Positions 21,527-31,977 of a stretch of 64,000 bases of DNA are shown here, piece after piece (positions within the stretch are counted from its first letter, which is position 1; each line of letters opens with the position of its first letter). The position numbers were made by a program, and so were the translations under genes. The stretch is from Skeletonema tropicum (taxonomy: Eukaryota; Bacillariophyta; Thalassiosirophyceae; Thalassiosirales; Thalassiosiraceae). The notes beneath the pieces were generated by a model. The model ran no database searches and was not told where the DNA came from. It worked only from the letters and a program-made list of their open reading frames with translations. The stretch lies in contig CM074127.1 in assembly GCA_037178625.1 (NCBI GenBank), positions 310,001 through 374,000 of the forward strand, read 5' to 3'.

Positions 21527-22028
21527 CCTTTCGCAGGCATGGGGTCGGCGCTCGAAAATCGATGATGCCTGACTTCCTGTGGTTACCGCCTCTCTTTCAG
21601 CTGGCGTGCAGGCGCCTACACTGCTTAATTATCTCTTCTCTCTTCTAGCACATTTAGGGCTGTCTCGTTGCTGGAATGAATGCTAATGGATGGGACAATG
21701 TGTGTAGAGTACGAGCTGCAAGCAAGCCAATACGATACAAGGAGGGTCAAGTTTAGCGATCAAATTTTGTCGCTGACATGTAGGTATGTAAGTCATAGTC
21801 CGACATTTCAGCGATAGTCTGACATGTTAGCGACGAGATTTGTCACTAATTTTCATCGCTAATTTTCATCGCCAATTTCCATCGCGAGCTGATGATCATT
21901 TTTCATTTTTTGGTGTTGTAGACTGCTAAGTATTATTGTGCTCTTACTTGGAAATTGAGCAATTCTGTATCTCTATTCGATCAAGAGATTGACCATCTTT
22001 CTTGATTCGATCTCTAACACTACCAACG
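21527..22028. other. Upstream region of the first ankyrin gene
   Basis: About 500 bp between gap and start codon. A small irregular tandem array of ATTTTCATCGC-like units lies at about 21840-21890, next to TTAGCGACGAG and GATAGTCTGACATG variants that read as loose repeats. No gene is seen. Confidence 0.4.
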
Positions 22029-23510
22029 ATGAGCGAGAGTGATGATGAATTGCTAGCGGAGGAACTATTTCAATGTTGCACATATGACTGGCTTTCAGAG
22101 GAATTCCTACGTGAAATTATTGAGCGTCACGAATTGACACCTCATCATAATAATACAGTGAGCAACTATAAATTCTTTCGGTTGGCCTGCAGCAATGAAA
22201 AAATCACCGAGGGAATAATTCAATGCCTCCTAGAATATTTTCCCGACGCTGCAAGCAGTGCTGATGATGAGGGTCAACTTCCACTCCATTACGCATGTGA
22301 CAGCGAAGACGTGCCACTGGGTGTAATGCAACTTCTCATCGATGCAGCTCCTGATTCTGTTCATCGTGAAAACAATAACAGGCGATTGCCCCTTCATATC
22401 TTGTGCAATAACGCAGCATTGGAAGGATCAAGAGCATTGGAAATTTTGCATCTACTTCTCGAGAAGTGCCCTGAATCCATCCGACATGCAGATAATGAGA
22501 CCTTTCTTCCTATTCACATCGCTGCCATAAAGACAAAATCTCCCGAATTTTTTAGAGTGATTATCGAAGCGTATCCAGGATCAGAGCGAATGGCTGATGA
22601 CATGGGTATGCTGCCAATCCACTATGCGTTTATGAAAAATTCTATTGCCATGGTGGAATATTTGTACAATCTTTATCCAGATGCAATCCATCACCAAACA
22701 ACGCATCGATTGTATCCAATTCAAGTCGCAGTTTATGGTTTGATTCAAAGAGCTGATCCAGAAGCTGCTGTAGATATTGTTAAATTCCTCCTCGGTTGCG
22801 ATCCTAGGGTGAAGTTGCAGAAGGTTGGAATATTGCCTTCGCTTTTAATGGCTTGTTCTCAGGAGTATCATGATTCCAACATAAGAGCTGGAATTGAAGT
22901 CATCAAGGCAATTTATGATGCACACCCTCATGCAATTGAATCCTATGACTTTGTGAGTCGTAGTCACTTAAATCATCCACAAGTACAAACATTCGTTACT
23001 GACGAGCTAGTCTACTTTCGTCAAGCCCGCGACTTCCGTCTGTTAACAACACCTGATGACAATGGGCAACTCCCACTGCACACAGCGCTTCGAAATAATG
23101 TCAGGCTTGGCTCGATCAAGCTGCTGGTAAAAGGATATCCTCGCGCTTTACAATCTTCCGATAATAGCGGCGCATTGCCCTTGCATATTGCTTGTGCGCA
23201 TCACGAATCTGCTAGCGTTGTGCAGTATATGGTTGAGCTTGATGCAGCTGCTCTCGAAGCTGTGGATGAAGACGGTAATACTGCTCTCCATTATGCATGC
23301 CGTGGCGCAAAATACGAGACGATAACACTGCTGTTGAGAAAGTATGACGCCGTATCGGTATCGAAACGAAATGCTCAGAAGAAACTCCCAATTGATCTTT
23401 TGTGGGAAAGCAATGAGGTCGTCGATAGAGAAAGTGTCGAGTATACGGGGAGTATCTTTCAGCTTGTGAAGGCTTATCCTGAGAATGTTATGGTGATGAA
23501 TAGGATGTGA
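22029..23510 (+). CDS. Ankyrin-repeat protein, paralogue 1
   Basis: The ATG at 22029 (MSESDDELLAEELFQCC) is preferred to the TTG at 22002 that opens the frame, because the paralogue downstream has its ATG at the matching place. The 493-residue product is built from degenerate ankyrin repeats with the diatom consensus LPLHxAC...LLxxxP: LPLHYACDSEDVPLGVMQLL, LPLHILCNNAAL, LPIHIAAIKTKSPEFF, LPIHYAFMKNSIAMVEYLY, LPLHTALRNNVRLGSIKLL, LPLHIACAHHESASVVQYM, TALHYACRGAKYETITLLL. No catalytic or membrane part is seen. It shares long blocks of near-identical DNA with the gene at 29797-31977, especially 23040-23500 against 31440-31900. Such proteins form large families in diatoms; partners are unknown. 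Confidence 0.85.
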   Translation: MSESDDELLAEELFQCCTYDWLSEEFLREIIERHELTPHHNNTVSNYKFFRLACSNEKITEGIIQCLLEYFPDAASSADDEGQLPLHYACDSEDVPLGVMQLLIDAAPDSVHRENNNRRLPLHILCNNAALEGSRALEILHLLLEKCPESIRHADNETFLPIHIAAIKTKSPEFFRVIIEAYPGSERMADDMGMLPIHYAFMKNSIAMVEYLYNLYPDAIHHQTTHRLYPIQVAVYGLIQRADPEAAVDIVKFLLGCDPRVKLQKVGILPSLLMACSQEYHDSNIRAGIEVIKAIYDAHPHAIESYDFVSRSHLNHPQVQTFVTDELVYFRQARDFRLLTTPDDNGQLPLHTALRNNVRLGSIKLLVKGYPRALQSSDNSGALPLHIACAHHESASVVQYMVELDAAALEAVDEDGNTALHYACRGAKYETITLLLRKYDAVSVSKRNAQKKLPIDLLWESNEVVDRESVEYTGSIFQLVKAYPENVMVMNRM

Positions 23511-23871
23511 ATATGAATCAGCATGCGAAGTCGCAATGTAACATGAATTTCAAGTGCGTTTGGTGGGCCCTCTCAGAGGCGACATTATTTGCTGCATCAG
23601 CTTTATTTACCAGATCACACCCCAGGCCATGCTATCGTTCGAGCATGGCCAGGATTATTACGTCAATATAGGTCGTATGATTTGTGTCCATTACTTAAGT
23701 TGATATTATCCATCTTCGGTTGGTCTTGTTCTTGACGTAATACACAATACACTCCCGGCTTGTTCCCATTCCGTGGTAAACAGGGTAGAAGATGGACGGT
23801 TTACGTATTCCATGGTAAATGGAAGAAGATTCTTAGAGGGGGGGAGAACGATGTTACTTGATGGAACAATC
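23511..23871. other. Intergenic region with a GC-rich hairpin
   Basis: Downstream of the first ankyrin gene an imperfect inverted repeat (23622-23633 CCAGGCCATGCT and 23642-23653 AGCATGGCCAGG, one mismatch, 8-nt loop) could fold at the RNA level. A loose repeat, ATTCCGTGGTAAAC and ATTCCATGGTAAAT, lies near 23770 and 23805. No gene is seen. Confidence 0.45.
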
Positions 23872-24020
23872 TACAAATGAGAGATGATCCGTTACGTTAT
23901 AACATCGTACGTTAATAGATCTAGTGCCTTGGTTCCGTCCACCTGCTCATTAGCAGATTCCTCAAGATGCATTGTTGTATCAGCAGTAACATCCTTTTTC
24001 GATTTGAGATCTAAAATCCA
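23872..24020 (-). pseudogene. 3'-end fragment of asnA, duplicated and decayed
   Basis: This segment aligns with the end of the intact asnA gene and its downstream flank (24279-24440). On the minus strand it encodes LDLKSKKDVTADTTMH, against LKSKEDVTADTAMH in asnA, but the stop codon and the rest of the gene are absent. Both copies share the downstream flank CAATCTACAAATGAGA and ACGTACGTTAATAG-like sequence, so the duplication included non-coding DNA. It is too short to be a gene. Confidence 0.75.
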
Positions 24021-24390
24021 CCTTGGGAAGAAGTTGATTGTAATATCAGCTGAGTTCCCTCCCCTGCTAATTGAGTTCTATCATTTCCATCGTTGCATCG
24101 CATCATTCATGCAGTAGCAGCAGCACATTCATTTATCAATTCACTTTATCCTCCATAGTATCTTCCCTCGCATTGGACGTATGAAGGCGATGAGTGACGT
24201 TTTGGAAAGCTGAGAGTGATCTCTTTCGATTACCATGCTACCGCTAGTCAGATATCGCTCTTTAAATCATTTGAGAACAATCTACAAATGAGATGATCTG
24301 TGGCGCTTTAATATGATGTTAGTAACGTCGTACGTTAATAGCTAGGTCTGTACCTATGGTTCCACCTGCTCTTCTTTTGATGCAGATTCT

Positions 24391-25988
24391 TCATGGATGC
24401 ATTGCTGTATCAGCAGTGACATCCTCTTTCGATTTGAGATCGACAATTCTATCAGGAATCAAATCAATGCCGCATCCTGAAACCATTCTATAATGCTCAT
24501 CGTGCCAAACACCACACTGAACTTCACCAATGTGTGCCGTACGCAACAATAACATGAGCAAACGTGAGATGCCTATACCTCCACCATAACAAAACGGAAG
24601 GGAGTTGTTAATGACAGCGCGATTGTATGGTAGATCAACTTGATCGTCCATACCACGATGCCTGAGCTGAGCCACGATAGATTTAGAATCAACCCGAATT
24701 CCCATGCTAGAGAGCTCGTGGCGGTATCCCGTGAGTGGATGCATTACAATGATATCACCGTTCAAGTTCCAATCGTCGTAGGCAGGCGCCCTCACTTCTT
24801 CAGGATCTGATCCATCTTTCATTGGCCAGCCCATGCCTATGATGAATATTGCTCCATAGTCTCGAACAGCGGCATCTTCTCTACCATGAACGTCCATGTT
24901 GGGATATTTGGCGTGTAGTTCCTCTGCGGTAATGAAGGTGATATCCTTTGGTAGTCTATACGTGGCGGTAGGATGACCTTCGAGAATGATTGATGGATAT
25001 TCTTTCAGGATGTAATCTTCAGCATCTGTAATGATCCTCCAAATCTTATTCACATACGACTTGAGCGTCTCTACATTTCTATCGTTTTGGTTAATGCGTA
25101 TCTCGTAGTCCCATTGATCAGCAATAACGCTGTGGGTGACATCTCCTTTGTAGCCCTTACGAATCGACGTACTACTGCAATAAATGCCTTCGCCGACATC
25201 CACCTTCAACCGATCAAGCATTATTCGCTTCCATTTTGCAAGGCTTTGCATCACTTCACAATCAATGGCGTAGCGATTGGCCTCTTCGCGTTCTTCGGGA
25301 GTCAGTTCTGACAGAGGTTTGGGGGTAATGCCTCTGGGCACAAATTGATTCGGTACAGTGAAACGCACGGGTGATTTGGACTCCGATCCATCTAGCTCAT
25401 CATTGACCCCAGTACCTGATTGGAAGGCGATTGGCGAAGTGTGCTGCATAGTGAAGTAGAAGGAAGGAAAGTGAGTATCAACCGCTCAGTGGTACGCAAT
25501 CTAAAGAGAGAGATGTATTTATAACTTACTTCAAAAACGTTGAGGTCGGCTTCCAGTCGGCTCTCTACGAAGCGTTTCACTTTTGTGATTGCCTTCTGCA
25601 AATCAATTCGAGACAAACGCCTTGTCGAGTTGGCTACCCAATTATCCTGCGGAAAGAAGAGTGGAACGGAAGTGAGTGTAACGTTTGTGTCAATTCAAGA
25701 TTACAACGCTTTCGTTTATCTCACCGATGGTGGCAACAGATCATATGGCATGTACGAGGATGGCTCTTCGATCGCACTCGTCATAAGGTCATCAAGCTTC
25801 GCCGATTTATCTTTATGATCATGCATCTGCTGCAGGTGCAATAATAGCGGAGCAAGGGAATCCCTGAGCGGAGGCATCGGCAGTGGCTGTCGTCGGGTAG
25901 AAACATTGACACCTTGTGTGTTAGTGAATGAGCTAACAACGCAAGGAGCGCATGTGAAGAGAAGAAGATGTGTGGCAGAATGTTTCAT
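24391..25988 (-). CDS. asnA: Aspartate-ammonia ligase (asparagine synthetase A), probable plastid form
   Basis: Three exons (25988-25725, 25646-25530, 25443-24391; introns of 78 and 86 nt) give 477 residues. AsnA makes asparagine from aspartate, ammonia and ATP through an aspartyl-adenylate, and is related to class II aspartyl-tRNA synthetases. The AsnA body starts at about residue 100 (RIDLQKAITKVKRFVESRLE) and holds the diagnostic blocks MQSLAKWKR, HSVIADQWDYE, VRAPAYDDWNLNGDI, HELSSMGIRVD and GGGIGISRLLMLLL. An insert of about 35 residues precedes MQSLAKWKR compared with the 330-residue E. coli enzyme. The N-terminus (MKHSATHLLLFTCAPCVVSSFTNTQ) is a signal peptide with Ser-Ser-Phe and a Ser/Thr/Arg-rich follow-on, suggesting plastid import. 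The family is mainly bacterial, so a transferred origin is likely. Splicing was inferred from frame and AsnA alignment. Confidence 0.9.
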
Positions 25989-26427
25989 CGTCGGAATGAT
26001 TAGAGAAGTTATTATTATTACATGGAACAGAGCGTCGGAATAAGTTTATGAGCAGAATAGATGAAGATAGCTGAGAGCTTGCTTCGGCATGTCAAGCAAG
26101 AATGTCAACAATCAAGTACTTAGCAAGAAGCGAACCCGAACCCAAGATGTCAGATGTCATTGCTGATGGCTGTCCCTGTCCCGAGTCCCGACCTCTGTTC
26201 AAGTGAGCGAGAGAAGCCGGAGCATCCGTCGAATCCCATAAACTATTCACATTCTGGGCGGTCTCAATCCTACTTCTTACCCTCACATAAATAATAATGT
26301 AACCATTCAAAGCTTGAAGCAATACACATCAAAAGACACGGTTCATCCATGTGTCAATTCTCTACAGCTCAGCGAAAACGATTGTACGATACGACTCACC
26401 CGATACATAAAATCACACCCTCACTGA
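25989..26427. other. Divergent intergenic region
   Basis: The 439 bp between asnA and the RING-H2 gene hold both promoters. No RNA gene or repeat was recognised. Confidence 0.45.
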
Positions 26428-26955
26428 ATGTCATCCTTACTAGACATAATGTATTACTACGCCATATTTAATTATGCAGACAGCTTCAATAATTCGACAA
26501 CTGTTTCAGCAGAAGATGATAAGAAGGACCGAATAAGTAAGGAGGATGCCAATTTGATACCCGAGATTACTTACTGCGATTGTCAAACTTTTGCGACAAC
26601 AGATCAATTATCATTGCCTCCACTTATACCCACACCAATAGAAAGAGTACATCAAGAAGCGATAGCACCAGCAACAACAATAGAACACTCACCTTCAACA
26701 GCACAGTCAAACAATAAAGCTTCCTGCGCCATATGTATCCTCGACTACAAAGCCGGGGACACACTTAAAATCCTCCCTGATTGTCATCACGTATTCCATA
26801 AAGATTGCATCGTTCCGTGGCTTACAGAGCGTAGCGGACATTGTCCTTTGTGTCGAGTGACGGTTCGTGTTCTTGGCACCAAGGATGATGATGGGAAACA
26901 TCGTCGGAGTCGTAGTGGCAGTCGTTGTGCGGACGTGCCCTGTTCGATACAATGA
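26428..26955 (+). CDS. RING-H2 finger protein, likely E3 ubiquitin ligase
   Basis: The 175-residue product ends in a complete RING-H2 domain at about residues 99-138: [20 protein letters not shown], then [23 protein letters not shown]. The eight ligands are in C3H2C3 order and the Pro-Trp-Leu E2-contact stretch is present, so E2 binding is expected. The N-terminal 95 residues are polar, rich in Thr, Pro and Ile with no membrane span, unlike the ATL and transmembrane RING-H2 families. The tail is Arg/Ser-rich. The start is the first ATG of the frame. Substrate is unknown. Confidence 0.75.
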   Translation: MSSLLDIMYYYAIFNYADSFNNSTTVSAEDDKKDRISKEDANLIPEITYCDCQTFATTDQLSLPPLIPTPIERVHQEAIAPATTIEHSPSTAQSNNKASCAICILDYKAGDTLKILPDCHHVFHKDCIVPWLTERSGHCPLCRVTVRVLGTKDDDGKHRRSRSGSRCADVPCSIQ

Positions 26956-27314
26956 CGCATTCTATATTATGAGGTAACATATATTATCATTTGAGAGTTG
27001 GCTGAACATATTTTAATTGTGATTCATAAAGAGTAAAGGCAAAGAGCATATCATCTACATTAACTTCCTTCGTTACTCTCGCCTCCCGCTCTGTAAAGAG
27101 CTGGCTGTCTTCTTGCAAGGATAAGTAAACAGCAATGAGTCCCCCTACCCCCTTATCTAGATCTTGAGATTATACCATTGAACCGGCGGTGGATTGATGA
27201 TACATCTAGTCTGTTGCAATTATTGCCTATTTTACAATACCTATTATATTCGCACATCAATGAAGAGAGTGAGGGCCGTAAGTAATCTCAAGCCCCCCCG
27301 TTTCACACCCACTA
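26956..27314. other. Convergent intergenic region
   Basis: This 359-bp stretch holds the two 3' ends. Nothing else was recognised. Confidence 0.4.
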
Positions 27315-27821
27315 CTATCTCATATATCTAAACTTGGATTGCTTCGCACGATGCCGTAAACTCTCAATCGATTCTCCGGCACCGCTGCTGCTGCCTACTG
27401 TCGCCCCCTCCGTTTGTCGATGCTTCATCAACATGGCTGAATACGTCTCTAATGAAATATTATCACCTTCTGATGATGCCACAATTTTCTTCTTGGCTAG
27501 AGGACTCTGCTGCTGCAAATTACTACAGGAGGAGTAGGAGGATGAAGAAGAAGAAGAATCTATGCAGGATGATAATAGCCACGAGTCATCCCGTAGGCAA
27601 CTAGTAGACGAGGGGGCAACTGCACCACCATCATGATGTTCATTCGTTCTCAACGCATCACTAAAATATAATTCCTGGTCAGCAGCCCACTGCTCTACAT
27701 CTCCGCCACCACCAACTCCATGAAGTGTCATGAATATATTCACCAACGAAGCAGTAAGTGCCGAGTGAACGAGGATGGCAAAGAGGACTACTGTGGATAG
27801 GTCTTTGTAGAGGTTTTTCAT
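27315..27821 (-). CDS. Small single-pass membrane protein, unknown
   Basis: The ATG at 27821 gives 168 residues beginning MKNLYKDLSTVVLFAILVHSALTASLVNIF, with one hydrophobic span at about 9-31 that could be a signal anchor. The rest is low complexity: a Gly-rich turn, acidic stretches, a Ser run (SSSSSSYSSC) and a basic end (RAKQSKFRYMR). No domain is recognised. The composition and open length favour a real gene, but there is no family support. Confidence 0.5.
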   Translation of the reverse strand: MKNLYKDLSTVVLFAILVHSALTASLVNIFMTLHGVGGGGDVEQWAADQELYFSDALRTNEHHDGGAVAPSSTSCLRDDSWLLSSCIDSSSSSSSYSSCSNLQQQSPLAKKKIVASSEGDNISLETYSAMLMKHRQTEGATVGSSSGAGESIESLRHRAKQSKFRYMR

Positions 27822-28399
27822 TCTTTCTGAACGTTGAGTTAGGGTTCTCGTTGGGTGAAAATTGGGTGTTTATTAAAGGCGCTACCAGAGGTGAATTAAT
27901 GGTGGTGTTCCTCGGTTACTGCTATAGGTGGCGGTCATTAATGAAATGGAATGGTTTACTATTATATCGTGGTAAGCTTTTGGGATAGTGCAAATGCTAC
28001 GGCGCTGAACTTGTACAACATGGTTTTATGAACGGCAGTGCGTGGAACAACTTCGTGTTGCACAAAAGCAGTTTTCGCACGAAAGAAAGGGCGAACGGGC
28101 GCTCATTTTTTTGAAATTTCGTCGGTTGGAATGTGGCTTGATTGATTCTTGTTTCTCGTGTTTGATGAATTCTGCGATTTTGATGTGTTGGAAAGATGTC
28201 TAGTCGTAAAAGCGAGAAAGGATCCTCAGGTGAGGCAAGTTGACAACTTCTTCGATGCGATGCGATGCACACATTATATTACTTATTTGTTGTACTTATG
28301 CAGTGATAGGTGTGCTATCTCATGTATTGGCGTAAGGAAGTTGATGTTGATGTTGCATCTGAGACGATTGATCACCCTACATCTGACGTTTGCTCACTA
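27822..28399. other. Intergenic region upstream of the small membrane protein gene
   Basis: About 580 bp with only short, unconvincing open frames. It should include the promoter of the minus-strand gene on its left. Confidence 0.4.
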
Positions 28400-28680
28400 T
28401 TATTATTAAACACTAATCTGAATCTGAATCCATTCCATCTCATGAAAACTTTGATCTTTGAACCACATTCCGTCATAATAACTCCCATCTGCAATAGTGT
28501 ATCTGCCCTTGCCGTGTCTAAGACTATCTTAGTACTCTCCCTTGTACATATCGCCATTTGTATAAGTGTACTTGCCCTTGCCCTTGCCGTGCCTGAGGCT
28601 GAGGCCAACTTCCACTCTCCGTCGTACATACCATAAGTATCGTTCAAGTTCAAGGACTTATCAGTAATTTTCTAAGTTAC
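28400..28680 (-). pseudogene. MORN-repeat gene fragment, broken by frameshift and stop
   Basis: On the minus strand, spliced frames read YGMYDGEW, then after a frame change HGKGKYTYTNGDMYKGEY, an in-frame TAA, then DSLRHGKGRYTIADGSYYDGMW. These are three MORN units (GxGxYxxxxGxxYxGxW), which bind lipid or act as scaffolds in protists. The break between units one and two and the stop between two and three show decay. No ATG or further repeats are seen on either side. Confidence 0.75.
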
Positions 28681-29796
28681 AGTTTAAATAATTTGAAACG
28701 TACATATATTATGAGATCGTCTCACCCCACAAACGACATCAGTCTGATTCCTGTCAGGCCAGAGTCCGGCACTTCCTTTCTGCCAAAATTAGAAAAAGAA
28801 CAAATTTAAGCCCGCCTCCGCCTCTATCTTTGCTCCAAGATTTCGCAACGCAACATAAACAACATCATCAGACATCATAATGAGGAAATGAACCAAAAAC
28901 CATGTTTGTTGATGGCATAGCGGGGAAAATCATAGTGGTCAAACTTGTTATTATCGATCTTCATGCATGATTGCCGAGCACACTATTCTTGATCTTGATT
29001 TGGCACGGTAAGGGTGGTGAGGGTTCCGTCTTTATCTGGTTTAACTTTAACTTTAACAACAAGACGGGATGGCTTTAGGAATGGCCCGTGTGCGACGAAG
29101 GGCCAAAAATACGTTCATAGACGTTTTTATCCATCAAGCCTTGGGCTTCTTCTTGATAGGAGTATGTATCTACGATGCCAGGCATACACGTCCGGATTCC
29201 CTCCAAAGCACGGCTCCTCGTGGTATCCTCCCACTCGTCAACTCATCGTAGTCCATATCCAAACCCGCCCACAAGCTATTCCATGGACACTCCTCACCGC
29301 ACCAGCCCAGATCCTCTTCCTCCAAAAATTCGGTCTCGTCTGTGCACCAAAGCGTTTTCCATTTCCATCCAATTACACCGACCTCCTACACAGCAGGCCC
29401 AAGTCTTCGGGACTACCCGAGCACCTCCGGGTTTAAGTTCTCCTTTCTCTACTGACATACACTGGTGTCAGAGAGTAGTAACTAAAATAAGCTGCTACTA
29501 CTATATATATGGCAAGTATCTACTCTCTGGGCTCAAGTACCGAACGGCTCTAAAATTCCTGTTACTACTCTCCTGCATGCATGCAACTGATGAACATGCA
29601 TCCATTGTCCATTGTGCAGTGCCGAATCACCGGGAACCGCCGAATGTATATAACGCTGCAATGCCCATGCAATAAAAGTAGATATATAATCATTGCTGCC
29701 CAGCTTGAAGCCCCAGATTCCCCATCTTTAGTCTCTGTTCTGTGTGTGGCTGCAAGAGTTGTAAATTTTCAGGAAGATTCGATCTCCACCGAAGAT
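28681..29796. other. Intergenic region with one coding-like open segment
   Basis: No complete gene is recognised. A 71-codon minus-strand segment (29385-29173) is open without an ATG, is preceded by a TAG that could be part of a splice acceptor, and is rich in Trp, Cys and Glu (VIGWKWKTLWCTDETEF), so it may be a lone exon or gene relic. The rest is leader and promoter for the second ankyrin gene. Confidence 0.4.
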
Positions 29797-31977
29797 ATGA
29801 GCGAGAGAGATCGTTACGACAATAGGCAATCAGCTCGACAGCTGCCAGTTGAATTGCTGGCGGATGAATTGTATGAATGTTGCACATCTGACAGGCTTTC
29901 AGAGGAATTCCTACGAGAAATAATTGAGCGTCACGAATTGACACCTCATCATAATAATACTAATACAGTGAGCAGCTATCAATTCTTTCGGGTGGCTTGC
30001 TGCCATGAAAAAACAACCGAGGGAATAATTCAATGCCTCCTAGAATATTTTCCCGACGCTGTCAATTATGCTGATGGTGAGGGGCAATTTCCGCTCCACT
30101 ATGCATGTGCAAGCGACGACGTGCCACTCGGTGTGATTCAACTGCTCATCGATGTAGCACCTGATTCTGTTCATCATGAAGATGATGGCGGTAACATGCC
30201 TCTTCATTTCTTATGCGCCAGCACAGATTTGGACAAAAGTACAGCATCGGAAATTCTGAAGCTATTCCTCGAGAAGTGTCCTGAATCAATCCGACACAAG
30301 AGTAATGACGGCCATCTTCCAATCCATATCGCTGCCATGAGGACAAAATCTCCAGAATTTTTGAGTATACTAATCGAAGCATATCCAGGATCAGAGCGAA
30401 TGACTGGTCCCATGGATATGCTTCCAATCCATTGTGCGTGTATGCAAAATTCTGTGGACATCGTGGAATATTTATACAAACTTTACCCGGATGCAATCGT
30501 ACATGCAACAGCAGAAGGAATGTATCCTATTCACGTCGCAGTTGCGAGCACAGGTTTCAGGCACAATAATTATTTGGACGCTGTAGATGTTGTGAAATTC
30601 TTGCTAGGTTGCGATCCCAGTGTAAAAATGCAGGAATTTAAGGAGCTGCCTCTGCTTGTCTGGGCTTGTCTTCTTGAGTACAATGATACAAACATGGCGG
30701 CTGCTCTTGAAAACATAGAGTTAATTTATGATGCACACCCTGAATTCATTCGCGAGGAAGATAGTGACGGCGATCTGCTTCTTCATATCTTATGCGGTAG
30801 CAAACGATTCGATGGAAAAGCAGCAATGGCTATTTTAAAGCTTCTTCTCGAGAAGTGCCCGGAATCAATTCGTCAAGCAAATAATGAGGGCCAACTTCCA
30901 ATTCATATTGCTTCCTTAGAGTCAAAACCACCGGATTTTTGTCGGTTGCTGATCGAAGCGTACCCCGGATCTGAGCGAATGACAAGCCTCGACGGTATGC
31001 TTCCAATCCATAATGCTTGCACTGGCGGTACCGTCGACACAGTAGAATATTTGTACAAACTGTACCCGGATGGCATCAATCATAAAACAACAGGAAGACA
31101 AGGAATTTATCCAATCAACTCCGCAATAAGCTCTGTGACTCAACGCGAAGGAGCCGATCAAGAAGCTTCTGTTGAAATTGTGAAATTCCTGTTAGGGTGT
31201 GATCCCAGGGTGAAGTTGCAACAATGTTTTACAGCATTATCTCTGCTTATCTGGGCTTGTTTTCAGGAATATAATGATGAAAGTATAGGGTCAGCTCTTG
31301 AAATAATCAAGGCAATTTATGATGCACACCCTCAAGCGATCCAAACAGATGCGATGAACATATTATCAACGGCACAATTCAATATGCACGCACAAGCACA
31401 AGCATTCATCAATAGCGAGCTGGCCTACTCTCTTCAAGCCCGCGACTCTCGTATGATGACAACACCTGATGACAATGGGCAACTCCCACTACACACAGCG
31501 CTTCGAAATAATGTCAGGCTTGGCTCGATCAAGCTGCTGGTAAAAGGATATCCTCCTGCCGTACAATCTCCCGATAATAGCGGCACATTACCCTTGCACA
31601 TTGCCTGTGCGCATCACGATTCTGCTAGCGTTGTGCAATACTTGGTTGAGCTTGATGCAAGTACTCTTGAAGGTGTGGATGAAGACGATAATACTGTTCT
31701 CCATTATGCGTGCCGTGGTGCAAAGTACGAGACGATAGCGCTACTGCTAGAGAAGTACGATGCCGTATCGGTATCGAAACGAAATGCTCAGAAGAAACTC
31801 CCACTTGATCTATTATGGGAAAGCAGTGAGGTTGTCGATAGAGAAAGTGTCGAATACACGGACGTTGTCTTTCAGCTTGTGAAGGCGTATCCCGAGACAG
31901 TGATGATTTTCCTGAATGCTGCCTGCCCTGCCCGGAACGGAAACGAAAAGAAGAGAAAGTTTGGTGTTGAATGTTAG
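29797..31977 (+). CDS. Ankyrin-repeat protein, paralogue 2, with an internal duplication
   Basis: The ATG at 29797 (MSERDRYDNRQSARQLP) matches the start of the paralogue at 22029 (both MSE); the upstream open frame from 29581 is leader. The 726-residue product has the same N-terminal block (LSEEFLREIIERHELTPHHNN), the same LPLHxAC repeats and the same C-terminal block (YDAVSVSKRNAQKKLP), with a unique tail. The middle holds two copies of a module of about 220 residues running from CPESIR through LLIEAYPGSERM and EYLYKLYPD to FLLGCDP and IYDAHP; paralogue 1 has one copy. The difference of 233 residues between the paralogues is thus one module gained or lost. Role and partners are unknown. Confidence 0.85.
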   Translation: MSERDRYDNRQSARQLPVELLADELYECCTSDRLSEEFLREIIERHELTPHHNNTNTVSSYQFFRVACCHEKTTEGIIQCLLEYFPDAVNYADGEGQFPLHYACASDDVPLGVIQLLIDVAPDSVHHEDDGGNMPLHFLCASTDLDKSTASEILKLFLEKCPESIRHKSNDGHLPIHIAAMRTKSPEFLSILIEAYPGSERMTGPMDMLPIHCACMQNSVDIVEYLYKLYPDAIVHATAEGMYPIHVAVASTGFRHNNYLDAVDVVKFLLGCDPSVKMQEFKELPLLVWACLLEYNDTNMAAALENIELIYDAHPEFIREEDSDGDLLLHILCGSKRFDGKAAMAILKLLLEKCPESIRQANNEGQLPIHIASLESKPPDFCRLLIEAYPGSERMTSLDGMLPIHNACTGGTVDTVEYLYKLYPDGINHKTTGRQGIYPINSAISSVTQREGADQEASVEIVKFLLGCDPRVKLQQCFTALSLLIWACFQEYNDESIGSALEIIKAIYDAHPQAIQTDAMNILSTAQFNMHAQAQAFINSELAYSLQARDSRMMTTPDDNGQLPLHTALRNNVRLGSIKLLVKGYPPAVQSPDNSGTLPLHIACAHHDSASVVQYLVELDASTLEGVDEDDNTVLHYACRGAKYETIALLLEKYDAVSVSKRNAQKKLPLDLLWESSEVVDRESVEYTDVVFQLVKAYPETVMIFLNAACPARNGNEKKRKFGVEC

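Noticed and set aside
20929..21648. Open frames of about 200 codons
   Set aside because: They consist almost wholly of N from the assembly gap.
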